A stretch of DNA of 9,348 nt from JAQVSH01 sp964451605 (GCA_964451605.1 CAYVJA010000078.1:1-9348); one strand, 5' to 3'; positions 1-6,830 are shown, numbered from the stretch's first letter. The notes: a model not told the origin generated them from the sequence alone. Translations and numbers: made by a program.

Positions 1-106
1 CCACCCGCGCAAAGCGCAGCACCAGAGCATTAGAGCACTAGAGCATTAGAGCATTAGAGCATTAGAGCACCTGCGCGAAGCGCATTAACCATTAACCATT
101 AATTAT
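1..106 (+). repeat. Mosaic intergenic repeat, copy 1, ending at a start codon
   Basis: This gene-free stretch is built from short words. Positions 7-17 form a GCGC-AAA-GCGC hairpin. Six tandem 8-base units of the form AGAGCAYY fill 24-71 (AGAGCATT four times, AGAGCACT once, AGAGCACC once). Positions 72-84 form a perfect TGCGC-GAA-GCGCA hairpin. Three 7-base units (ATTAACC, ATTAACC, ATTAATT) fill 84-104, and the transporter ATG starts at 107. A 23-base segment (63-85) recurs exactly, in inverted orientation, at 3683-3705, and the first ten bases recur inverted at 3806-3815. I see no TAnnTTTG promoter element here. The element probably extends left of the window. Its function is unknown. Confidence 0.8.
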
Positions 107-1345
107 ATGTCTGTAAATCCCAATCGTACCGGCTGGTTCATCACCATGACAGCCTTAGCCATCAATCTTATTCTGGGCGTTTTATACTCCTGGAGCGTTA
201 TCAAAAAAGCGTTAGTGGCCGATTGGGGCTGGAGCAATACCGAGGCATCGCTTCCTTACACGGTGAGTGTGGCCACCTTTGCCCTGATGATGGTTTTTGC
301 CGGACGGGCCCAGGATAAATACGGACCGCGTAAAGTGGCTTTGCTGGGTGGATTGCTGTTGGGCGCAGGCCTGATTGCCTCTTCGTTTACCCAAAACCCC
401 ACCGTTATACTGCTCACCTTTGGGGTGATCGGAGGAATGGGCATCGGTTTCGGCTACTCGGCAGTGACCCCGTGTGCCATTAAATGGTTCGACGCAAAGA
501 AAAAAGGACTCATCTCCGGTATCGTAGTTTCAGGCGTAGGCCTCTCGCCGGTTTACATCGCCCCCATCACAAATATGCTCTACAAAGCTTACGGTCTTGA
601 GCATGTATTCCTCTACCTGGGCATCTTTGCGCTGGCTGTTGTCTGCCTGCTCTCACTCCTCCTTCGCAATCCCTCCCCCTCCGAGGTTCCGGTTCAAGTT
701 CCGGCTCAGGCTCCTTCAAATGCACCTGCTGCCTCGAATACCCAGTCAGCAGCCACAGCGTCGGAATCGACCCAAAAAAGCGACTACACCTGGCAAGAGA
801 TGGTCAGAATGCCCTCATTTTATCTGCTTTGGTTTTCCTACCTGATGAGTGCTGCCGCCGGACTGATGCTGATTGGCCACATGGCCAGCATTGCCTCTGT
901 ACAAGCCAACTGGCAGGCAGGCTTCCTGCTGGTAGTCATCCTGGCCGTCTTCAACTTCTTTGGCCGCATCATGGGAGGAGTTCTCTCCGACAAAGTAGGC
1001 CGGACCCGTGCCCTCCTGCTGGTATTCCTGATCCAGGCCGTTAACATGTTTGCCTTCTCTTTCTACACCGAAATTTCCACCCTGATTGCCGGTTCGGCCC
1101 TTGCCGGACTCGCCTACGGTGCCCTGTTTGCCCTCTTCCCCGCTGCCACCGCCGACCTCTTCGGCCTCAAAAACCTGGGTGTAAACTACGGTCTCGTCTT
1201 CACCGGCTGGGGCGTAGCCGGCATCATCGGCCCCATCGTAGGAGGTCTGGTAGCGGACGCCACAGGCAGCTACAACATCTCCTACGTCACCTCGGCAGTC
1301 ATGTTGGTGATAGGCGCTCTGCTGGTATTACGGATGAAGAAATAG
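107..1345 (+). CDS. OFA-family major facilitator transporter
   Basis: This is a 412-residue inner-membrane transporter with about 12 hydrophobic segments in two halves. It belongs to the oxalate/formate antiporter-like (OFA) branch of the major facilitator superfamily. The N-terminal segment LGVLYSWSV (23-31) and the WFDAKKKGL stretch (127-135) are typical of that branch. Loop motifs GRAQDKYGPRK (66-76) and GGVLSDKVGRTR (290-301) are the paired MFS motif A copies. The central loop (about 188-227) is an unusually long Pro/Ala/Ser/Thr-rich spacer. R287, in FFGRIMGG, sits where OxlT has its substrate arginine, but the second OxlT substrate residue, a lysine in helix 11, appears to be W368 here. 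Monocarboxylate or other organic-acid transport is a reasonable guess, and oxalate is unlikely. The ATG follows the mosaic repeat directly without a clear Shine-Dalgarno sequence. Confidence 0.88.
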   Translation: MSVNPNRTGWFITMTALAINLILGVLYSWSVIKKALVADWGWSNTEASLPYTVSVATFALMMVFAGRAQDKYGPRKVALLGGLLLGAGLIASSFTQNPTVILLTFGVIGGMGIGFGYSAVTPCAIKWFDAKKKGLISGIVVSGVGLSPVYIAPITNMLYKAYGLEHVFLYLGIFALAVVCLLSLLLRNPSPSEVPVQVPAQAPSNAPAASNTQSAATASESTQKSDYTWQEMVRMPSFYLLWFSYLMSAAAGLMLIGHMASIASVQANWQAGFLLVVILAVFNFFGRIMGGVLSDKVGRTRALLLVFLIQAVNMFAFSFYTEISTLIAGSALAGLAYGALFALFPAATADLFGLKNLGVNYGLVFTGWGVAGIIGPIVGGLVADATGSYNISYVTSAVMLVIGALLVLRMKK

Positions 1346-1349
1346 TGTT

Positions 1350-1367
1350 GCGCTGCGCTTTAGCGCA
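1350..1367. repeat. GCGC-rich repeat fragment at convergent gene ends
   Basis: The 14-base gap between two convergent genes and the final codons of the minus-strand gene contain TGCGCT-TT-AGCGCA (1354-1367), a near-perfect inverted repeat. Read on the minus strand, it resembles the GCGCAAAGCGCAGC word at 7-20 of the mosaic repeat. No T-run follows on either strand, so it is not a convincing intrinsic terminator. It may be a degenerate third copy of the repeat family that now supplies the TAA stop of the SGNH gene. Confidence 0.4.
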
Positions 1368-3669
1368 CATACGGCTGCAGTAGTTCCGCCCAGATTGCAT
1401 AGCCTTTCTCCGTAGGATGGCAATAGTCCGGCGCCATCTCTTTGGAGAGGGTGCCGTCGGAGGCGAGCATTTGGGGGGTTATGTCGAGTAGTGGAAAGCG
1501 GTGTTCGGCGGCAAATCGGCTGAGTTCGGTATTAATCTCGGCGATGAGTTTGCGCCGGGGATGTGTGGGGCTCGCTTCGCGGGGGAAGACTTTCATCAGG
1601 ACTATCGTGGCACCGGGTACTTTCGAACGGACTCGGCGACAGATTTCAGCGATGCCCTCGACAATTTCAGGGGCGGAGTTCATGCGGGCATTGCGGGTCT
1701 CGGCAGTATTATTGGTACCTATGTGAATTACTACCAGACGAGGGTTAAGGGCGTCGAGCTGGCCGTGGTCGAGGCGCCACAGAACGTTTTGGGTTCGATC
1801 CCAACCAAATCCCAGATTTAACACGCGATAGGGTCCGAATACCGACTCCCATGCCTGGGGGCCGTTAGGTCGGCGGGGGCGTCCGCTGCCATCGACTAAA
1901 GCAGGGGCTGTCCCTCCCCAGAAGTGGGTAATGGAGTTGCCGATGAGCACGATTTCGGGATTGATGGAATCTTTAATCCGCAATACCTCAGCATGGCGGG
2001 CCCACCAGTCGTAACTGTCGTTTTCCAGTTTCGAAACAGGCACAATGGCGGTATTTTCAGGAATCTCTGTATCCAGGCTTTTGTCGCCCATCAATTCGGA
2101 AATCAGAGGTTCCATGGCTTGCGCCCAGGCTTTGGCTGCGGCAGGGCCGGGATGGAGCCAATCGGGCATAGCCGCCTGGTTGATGGAGCCATCCATATTG
2201 ATAAACACGTGATTTACATCGCAATAGAAGATATGCTTTCCGTCGGCCAGTTTCGAAACCCTGTTTGAGGCATGGTCCAGAATGGCTCGGTGTGAGGTAG
2301 GGTTAGGACCTCCGTAACAGCCCGGGAAGCAACGCAATACCACAATCTTTGCATCGGGGCATTTCTGCCTCAGCTGCTTCACAATGGCTTCGATTCCTCC
2401 GGCCAACTCTCCGGCCGTATGGCGAACCGGATAGTTTTTCTCATCGATATTGTTGGTCCCAATCTCCAGCACAATCACCTTGGGCGACTGCCCTTCGAGT
2501 TCGCCGTTTGCAATATTCCAGAGAATATTCTCGGTACGATAGCCGCTATAGCCCAGATTCAGAGCATTACGGGGAGCATAAAACTGGTTCCATACCGGTT
2601 GGTACTGCGGCTTCTCTAAATTATGGGTAATGGAGTTCCCGATAAAAATCAGGTCGTAGCGATGATTGGCAACCAGAGCCACCTTCTCGGCATGACGACG
2701 ACGATTGCCCCCTTCAACAGGCTGGGCCGCCGTATTAGGTCTGGGAGCGGCAATCTGATCTGAAGAGAAGAAGACCGTAAGGAGAGAGTCACACTGCAAT
2801 TGTGCGGCGGAAGGTTTGGAGGAGGATGACCTGGAAGAGGAAGATGAAGAGGAGGAGGAAGAGGAAGTGTCGGTCAGGAGATGAAAGGAGGCGAACCCGT
2901 CGTAACCCTTCCAGGTCTTGGCATACTCCTCGATGGCTTTACGTGATGAAGGGGCCTGTGTGGAAGAAGACTGTGAAGAGGACGACAGTGTGGGTTCATA
3001 AGCCACAAAGAGACGCGACTTAGGTGCGAAGGGCGGCGCGACAGCCGGATAAACACCATTCGCAACCGTTTCGTCCATATAGAGCGGATTGAAGAGCATC
3101 AGTGAGTGAGGCTGCTCATCGGGGTTTAGGTTCATTACAAAGCGTGCTGCCAGATGAGCCCCCGACAAAAATCCCATTAGTGAAAGAGAACCCTCCTGCA
3201 ATCCGAACTCCCCGCTGCGAGCCCGCAGCAGCCCATAGGCAGCATCCAGATTGGAGAGAGCGCGGCTTCGTACGGCAGAATCGCTGCCAATGGCGTGCTC
3301 CAGAAGCGCAACATCGAAACCCTGTCGGTTCAGAAATTGCACCATGGCCTCTGTCTTATCGTCGATGCGGAGAGAAGTATAGTCGCCTCCGGGAACCAGC
3401 AGCAACGTCCCTTTACGCTTCGCTGCATTGTCGGCCTCACCCTTACGCTCAGCTGACTTACCCGCCCTCGACAGCTGCAACAAAGGGAGATCGACCCGTG
3501 AAAGGGTTCCGTTGGCAGCACGAGGATTTCCTTTCGACAGAACCTTGCCCTCGAGCGAAAGAAATTTTGCTTTATGAAGCGGTGCTGCAAGGGTAGCATC
3601 AGAGAGGAAGAGTGCTAACAACAACACTCCCAAAAGGGGGAGAAAGCGGCGATAGGAGAATGAGGACAT
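1360..3669 (-). CDS. Exported multidomain protein: degenerate esterase-like domain plus two SGNH hydrolases
   Basis: This is a 769-residue protein with a Sec signal peptide (about 1-29, RR then a long Leu-rich core ending in LAAP). Residues 85-265 resemble BD-FAE/acetyl-xylan-esterase alpha/beta hydrolases: VPGGDY (92-97) and GFLSGAHLA (166-174), where families usually have GFSAGGHLA. Leu168 replaces the nucleophile Ser, and the acid and His regions are not recognisable. Serine-rich patches (229-242 and 269-284, the latter 11 Ser, Arg, 4 Ser) form a linker. SGNH domain 1 (about 336-527) has Ser346 in GNSIT, Gly373, GTNN at 404-407, and Asp503/His506 in DWLHP. SGNH domain 2 (about 557-769) has Ser579, Gly620, GTNN at 651-654, and Asp748/His751. 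Both resemble PAF-acetylhydrolase-like bacterial GDSL enzymes and could deacetylate carbohydrates in the periplasm or outside the cell. It lies beyond a terminator and so is probably its own transcription unit. Confidence 0.88.
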   Translation of the reverse strand: MSSFSYRRFLPLLGVLLLALFLSDATLAAPLHKAKFLSLEGKVLSKGNPRAANGTLSRVDLPLLQLSRAGKSAERKGEADNAAKRKGTLLLVPGGDYTSLRIDDKTEAMVQFLNRQGFDVALLEHAIGSDSAVRSRALSNLDAAYGLLRARSGEFGLQEGSLSLMGFLSGAHLAARFVMNLNPDEQPHSLMLFNPLYMDETVANGVYPAVAPPFAPKSRLFVAYEPTLSSSSQSSSTQAPSSRKAIEEYAKTWKGYDGFASFHLLTDTSSSSSSSSSSSRSSSSKPSAAQLQCDSLLTVFFSSDQIAAPRPNTAAQPVEGGNRRRHAEKVALVANHRYDLIFIGNSITHNLEKPQYQPVWNQFYAPRNALNLGYSGYRTENILWNIANGELEGQSPKVIVLEIGTNNIDEKNYPVRHTAGELAGGIEAIVKQLRQKCPDAKIVVLRCFPGCYGGPNPTSHRAILDHASNRVSKLADGKHIFYCDVNHVFINMDGSINQAAMPDWLHPGPAAAKAWAQAMEPLISELMGDKSLDTEIPENTAIVPVSKLENDSYDWWARHAEVLRIKDSINPEIVLIGNSITHFWGGTAPALVDGSGRPRRPNGPQAWESVFGPYRVLNLGFGWDRTQNVLWRLDHGQLDALNPRLVVIHIGTNNTAETRNARMNSAPEIVEGIAEICRRVRSKVPGATIVLMKVFPREASPTHPRRKLIAEINTELSRFAAEHRFPLLDITPQMLASDGTLSKEMAPDYCHPTEKGYAIWAELLQPYVR
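2833..2867. repeat. Homopurine/homopyrimidine tract encoding poly-Ser
   Basis: The plus strand is purine-only over these 35 bases except for one T at 2845. On the minus strand it encodes most of an uninterrupted 11-Ser run in the SGNH protein, with mixed TCC, TCT and TCA codons. The mixed codons argue against recent expansion of one triplet. The tract is still a plausible site of replication slippage by multiples of three bases. Confidence 0.6.
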
Positions 3670-3682
3670 AATAGTATTAGTG

Positions 3683-3815
3683 ATGCGCTTCGCGCAGGTG
3701 CTCTAGTGCTTCAAAGTGCAATTGCACTTTGAGTGCTCTGGTGATGCGCTGGCGCGCAAAGAAATAATGGTGAATGGTTAGTGGCGAATGGTAAATGTGC
3801 GCTGCGCGCGGGTGG
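3683..3815 (-). repeat. Mosaic intergenic repeat, copy 2, upstream of the SGNH gene
   Basis: Read on the minus strand, this starts with the same ten bases as position 1 of the window (3815-3806), passes through GCGC-rich hairpins, CCATT-type words (3799-3765) and AGAGCAC words, and ends with a 23-base segment identical to 63-85 (at 3705-3683). The ATG of the SGNH gene follows 13 bases later, so the element has the same orientation and nearly the same spacing to its downstream gene as copy 1. The order of the words is shuffled: CCATT words come before the AGAGCAC words here and after them in copy 1. No TAnnTTTG promoter element was found within it. Confidence 0.75.
3711..3732. repeat. Perfect 22-bp palindrome inside repeat copy 2
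   Basis: Half-site TCAAAGTGCAA is followed directly by its exact reverse complement, giving dyad symmetry with no spacer. It interrupts the AGAGCAC words of the mosaic repeat and is absent from copy 1. It ends 41 bases upstream of the SGNH gene ATG, a position suitable for an operator. It could equally be a cruciform-forming part of the repeat. No T-run follows, so it is not an intrinsic terminator. Confidence 0.75.
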
Positions 3816-3831
3816 AAAAGTGGAGCAGTGG

Positions 3832-3902
3832 AAAAAAGCAAAAAAGGAGGCTGTTCCAAAAGGGAGCCGTGAACGGGTATCACTCTTTTGAGACAGCCTC
3901 CT
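3832..3902 (-). terminator. Strong rho-independent terminator for the four-gene operon
   Basis: Transcribed on the minus strand, AGGAGGCTGT (3902-3893) pairs perfectly with ACAGCCTCCT (3854-3845). A 2-base internal mismatch separates this from a second 6-bp stem, CAAAAG with CTTTTG (3890-3885 with 3862-3857). The RNA then runs into six T, GC, six T (3845-3832). It begins 28 bases after the stop codon of the isomerase-like gene, which marks the end of the operon. There is no matching T-run on the plus strand, so it works in one direction only. Confidence 0.9.
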
Positions 3903-3929
3903 GAAGGGTGTGGATACGAATAGGGCGGC

Positions 3930-4853
3930 TTAGAAGTTATCGGCCATGCGATAGGCGTCGATAAGTAACTGTGCTCCCTCTTTGCCTCCTTTGCTTACTC
4001 CATGCTCCATGCAAATGGTGCCGTTGTATTGACGTTCGTGCAGGAATTTGAAGATATTACGGAAGTTAATCTCGCCCGAACCCGGTTCGCGACGACCGGG
4101 ATTGTCGCCGCAATGCATAGCGCCAATTTCGCTCCAGGCCATCTCCAGATTGGGAATCAGATTTCCTTCGGAGATTTGCTGGTGGTAAAGGTCGTTCACA
4201 ATCTTGCAGGCAGGGCTGTTCACAGCGCGGCAAATCATGTAGCTCTGCGGAATCCCCTTTAAGAAAAGGCCGGGATGGTTATAGGGATTCAGAGGCTCCA
4301 AAACAATCATCATACCTCCCTCCTGAGCAATGGCACTCAATTCGCGAAGACAATCAATCACATTGGCGGTCTGGTAATCCCAATCTAAACGCTGATTGTA
4401 CTTACCGGGCACCATCAACGCCTGTTTGGCACCGGTACGCTTCCCAATCTCAACCCCTTTCTTTACGGTTTCGATAAGCATATTGCGCTTCTCTTCGTTC
4501 TTGATCACCATCGACTCGGTTCCAAAATCGGCATAGAGCACATAAGGGCCAAAATCCATACCCAGCCGCTTGAGCTCGTTCATGATCTTATCCTGTGTAG
4601 CAGGATCTTTCCCGGGAAAACCATTATCAAAAACAGCCGTAAACCCCTGATCGGCAGTAAATTTGATATTATCAATCAAGTCGCGGCTACCTACCAGATC
4701 GCTGAAAGCCGTAAGGCCCGGGGCATATTTCAGTTTAAACTTCGCGGCATTCGAGGGTTTTACATCCTGTGCCTCAAGATGCGAGAGACCCAATCCCGTT
4801 AAGGTGGCTCCGCCGGCCAAAGCGGCCGATTTAAGGAATGTTCTTCTTTCCAT
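3930..4853 (-). CDS. Tat-exported hydroxypyruvate-isomerase-like TIM-barrel protein
   Basis: This 307-residue protein begins MERRTFLKSAALAGG, a twin-arginine signal (ERRTFLK) with a hydrophobic core and likely cleavage near residue 28. The mature part (about 38-307) is an AP-endonuclease-2/xylose-isomerase-like TIM barrel close to hydroxypyruvate isomerase. It has the expected metal-ligand candidates: Glu186 in LEPLN, Asp221 in NDLYHQ, His247 in MHCGD, and Glu283 in MEHG. The GDNPGRREPGSGEINF stretch (249-264) is the family hallmark. The usual cytoplasmic enzyme is about 260 residues, so this is a complete domain plus a signal. Export suggests it acts on a periplasmic sugar or keto acid rather than in glyoxylate metabolism. 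It is the last gene of the operon, 49 bases after the lyase gene, and is followed by a strong terminator. The exact substrate is not evident. Confidence 0.87.
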   Translation of the reverse strand: MERRTFLKSAALAGGATLTGLGLSHLEAQDVKPSNAAKFKLKYAPGLTAFSDLVGSRDLIDNIKFTADQGFTAVFDNGFPGKDPATQDKIMNELKRLGMDFGPYVLYADFGTESMVIKNEEKRNMLIETVKKGVEIGKRTGAKQALMVPGKYNQRLDWDYQTANVIDCLRELSAIAQEGGMMIVLEPLNPYNHPGLFLKGIPQSYMICRAVNSPACKIVNDLYHQQISEGNLIPNLEMAWSEIGAMHCGDNPGRREPGSGEINFRNIFKFLHERQYNGTICMEHGVSKGGKEGAQLLIDAYRMADNF

Positions 4854-4874
4854 ATGGGGGAACTGTTTTTAAAT

Positions 4875-4891
4875 GATTCGAATAGCGAATC
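4875..4891 (-). other. Small intra-operon hairpin upstream of the isomerase-like gene
   Basis: The 49-base gap between the lyase and isomerase-like genes contains a perfect 6-bp inverted repeat, GATTCG and CGAATC, around a 5-base loop. The following minus-strand bases are A/T rich but lack a T-run, so full termination is unlikely. It may stabilise or process the mRNA, or be chance. Confidence 0.4.
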
Positions 4892-4902
4892 TACAAAAAA
4901 GA

Positions 4903-6804
4903 TTAATGCCGAACCAAACGATTGGCCCTTTTCATAAACCTTTCGGCCTCCTTTCTATCGTCAGGGCTGCAAATGGCTACGCTCACCGTCCGTTCCGAAC
5001 CGGCAGGAAGCCCCATCTCATACCCGGTAAGCATAATCCCGGGATTGGGCGCATCCCAACTGTTGGGCGGATCGGCACGCTCGGTAAATGCTCGTATCGG
5101 TTCAACCCCGCGACCTCTGTCGGACGAACAGGAGAACACCACCCGACTCTTCCCCTCACGGGTAAGCAACAGAGCACCTCCTTTTGTCTCCTCCACCCCG
5201 GCAGGAGTGGGCAATGAGAAGCGTACCGTCTGGTCGGTACTACCTCCTTTCAGATAATCTGTGATCACCACAAAACGGTTGTCGACCACGAAAAAGGTAC
5301 GGTAGACCGAATCCGCCTGCCCCTCGTACAGTGGCGACAGGTTGACGGATATCACCGTACAGTTGGGGTCGCTATCATCAAGTTCCAGCCCCGCAGTTGC
5401 TGCCATTTTTTGCAGCTGCCGATTGAACGAGAGAGTACTGTGCACCAGATTATGGTACCTGAACACCTTCCAGCGATCGGAATCCTGCGTACGCGACCAT
5501 ATATTTAATCCCTTCGATTCGAGCGAATTATAATCCTGTGACCCCAGATCGGTAACCCAGCGTTCGCCCTCCGACTCAAAGACAAAGGAGCCCACATCCA
5601 TATGGGCATGGTTAACCGACGGTGAGCCTCCCTTCACCCCCAAAAAGAGGGCATCATTACTTGTCCACGAAGAGCGTACCATCACCACCGGACTCTTCCC
5701 GTTGCCCTTCCATACAAGCGCTTCGGGTTTGGGAATGGCTTGAAGCGAAATATCACCGGCCCAAAGCAAGAGCGCCGGCATAATGCGATTGCGCCCCATG
5801 GATGCGGGTGAGAGCTTTGCCAGGAAGGCCTTCTCCGACCACAAAAGTGAGGGATTGTTCAACTTACGGGCAAACCAAAACATAGCGGGCGACAACGTGC
5901 CGTTTAAGCCGTTGTCGGAATAGCTGAAACAGCGCCCGGCCGGTGTAACCATGTGAAGCATATAGCCCGAAGTGGGGAGAAATCCCGGCAAAGCGGCAAG
6001 GCCGAAATCGGAACCAAATTGTGCCTCAAGAGCATCAATCAGCAACACATTAAAGGAGGTACCGTAGTCCCAATAGCCGTACCCTTCGGGATAGGCACCA
6101 TCGGGGGCATACTCGGCCATGGCCAGAGGGAGCGTCTTAACGGCCAGAGTTATCACCTCCCTGCAGGCCTCCGGATAGTGATTATAGAGGGCAAGGGCCC
6201 CAAAAGCCATCCCCGCGTTACACACCTGATTCCAGTTGTTCTCAACGCGGCTCCAATTATTGGTGCTCCGGTTCAGCGCCAGCGCCACCCCCTTTTGGTA
6301 GAGCGCCTCGCGAATCACCCCCTTCGACGACTCAGGCAGCGCATCATAGAGCCAGTCGTAGCCAATGGCTACCCCCATACTCATTTCGGCCACATCGAGA
6401 AAATGCGAAGGGTTCCAGTCGGAAAACGCCGAAACCGCGAGCATCTCCTGCTCGGCCCGCTTCAGATAGCGGGCATCGGAGGTGATCCGGTAGGCATACG
6501 AAAGAAAAAAGATGCGCTGCAGCGCCGTTCTACTCTTATCGAGAAGCCGTTTTCCAATCAGTACCCTTTGCACGGGAGGCTGTGAAAGCATCCGGTTACA
6601 CTCATCCAGTATGGCCTTGTGCACTTTACCGTAGAGCGAATCGGAGGCAATCAGCTGCTTCACAACCGCCTCCTTTTGCGCAGTCCAGAGAATAGCCGGG
6701 TGAGCCATCTCCTTCTTCTGCAACAAGACAGACAAATCCTGAGCCGGCAACGAGGTGGCCGAACACAGCAAAAAAAGCATACAAATGCTAAGCAATCTTA
6801 TCAT
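4903..6804 (-). CDS. Exported heparinase II/III-like polysaccharide lyase
   Basis: I start this gene at 6804, giving 633 residues beginning MIRLLSICMLFLLC. That start has a clear Sec signal peptide (about 1-21, ending LPA before QD) and leaves a 26-base gap after the methyltransferase. An in-frame upstream start at 6945 would add 47 residues without export features and overlap that gene. The fold is the two-part lyase of the heparinase II/III and PL17-like group: an alpha/alpha-toroid (about 35-340), with YDWLYDALPE (149-158), NNWNQVCNAG (189-198) and EGYGYWDYG (240-248), then a beta-sandwich opening around 370 with NHAHMDVGSFVFE (398-410). Tyr247 and His399/His401 are catalytic candidates. 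By spacing, the position of the His found in PL17 enzymes is Trp191. It probably cleaves a uronic-acid-containing polysaccharide or oligosaccharide in the periplasm. The family is clear but the substrate is not. Confidence 0.85.
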   Translation of the reverse strand: MIRLLSICMLFLLCSATSLPAQDLSVLLQKKEMAHPAILWTAQKEAVVKQLIASDSLYGKVHKAILDECNRMLSQPPVQRVLIGKRLLDKSRTALQRIFFLSYAYRITSDARYLKRAEQEMLAVSAFSDWNPSHFLDVAEMSMGVAIGYDWLYDALPESSKGVIREALYQKGVALALNRSTNNWSRVENNWNQVCNAGMAFGALALYNHYPEACREVITLAVKTLPLAMAEYAPDGAYPEGYGYWDYGTSFNVLLIDALEAQFGSDFGLAALPGFLPTSGYMLHMVTPAGRCFSYSDNGLNGTLSPAMFWFARKLNNPSLLWSEKAFLAKLSPASMGRNRIMPALLLWAGDISLQAIPKPEALVWKGNGKSPVVMVRSSWTSNDALFLGVKGGSPSVNHAHMDVGSFVFESEGERWVTDLGSQDYNSLESKGLNIWSRTQDSDRWKVFRYHNLVHSTLSFNRQLQKMAATAGLELDDSDPNCTVISVNLSPLYEGQADSVYRTFFVVDNRFVVITDYLKGGSTDQTVRFSLPTPAGVEETKGGALLLTREGKSRVVFSCSSDRGRGVEPIRAFTERADPPNSWDAPNPGIMLTGYEMGLPAGSERTVSVAICSPDDRKEAERFMKRANRLVRH

Positions 6805-6830
6805 ATCGCGAAAAGATAAAGGGGTTTCGT

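Noticed and set aside
24..71. CRISPR array
   Set aside because: The units are 8 bases long and directly adjacent with no unique spacers, so this is a simple tandem repeat.
3102..3596. Plus-strand 164-residue open frame opposite the SGNH gene
   Set aside because: It lies wholly antisense to the signal peptide and esterase-like domain, has low-complexity Arg/Pro-rich composition and no recognisable domain.
3677..3883. Minus-strand 68-residue open frame upstream of the SGNH gene
   Set aside because: It runs through the terminator and mosaic repeat, and its translation is just the repeat words read as codons.
3845..3902. Transposon inverted ends (MITE)
   Set aside because: The inverted repeat is followed by a long T-run on the minus strand just after an operon end and shows no evident target duplication, so a terminator is the better call.
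5953..6585. Plus-strand 210-residue open frame opposite the lyase gene
   Set aside because: It is antisense to a clear lyase domain and its residues show no family pattern; high GC at codon positions explains the long frame.
4903..6804. Lipoprotein signal on the lyase
   Set aside because: The Cys in FLLC is preceded by Leu rather than Gly, Ala or Ser, and a normal cleavage site ending in LPA follows.
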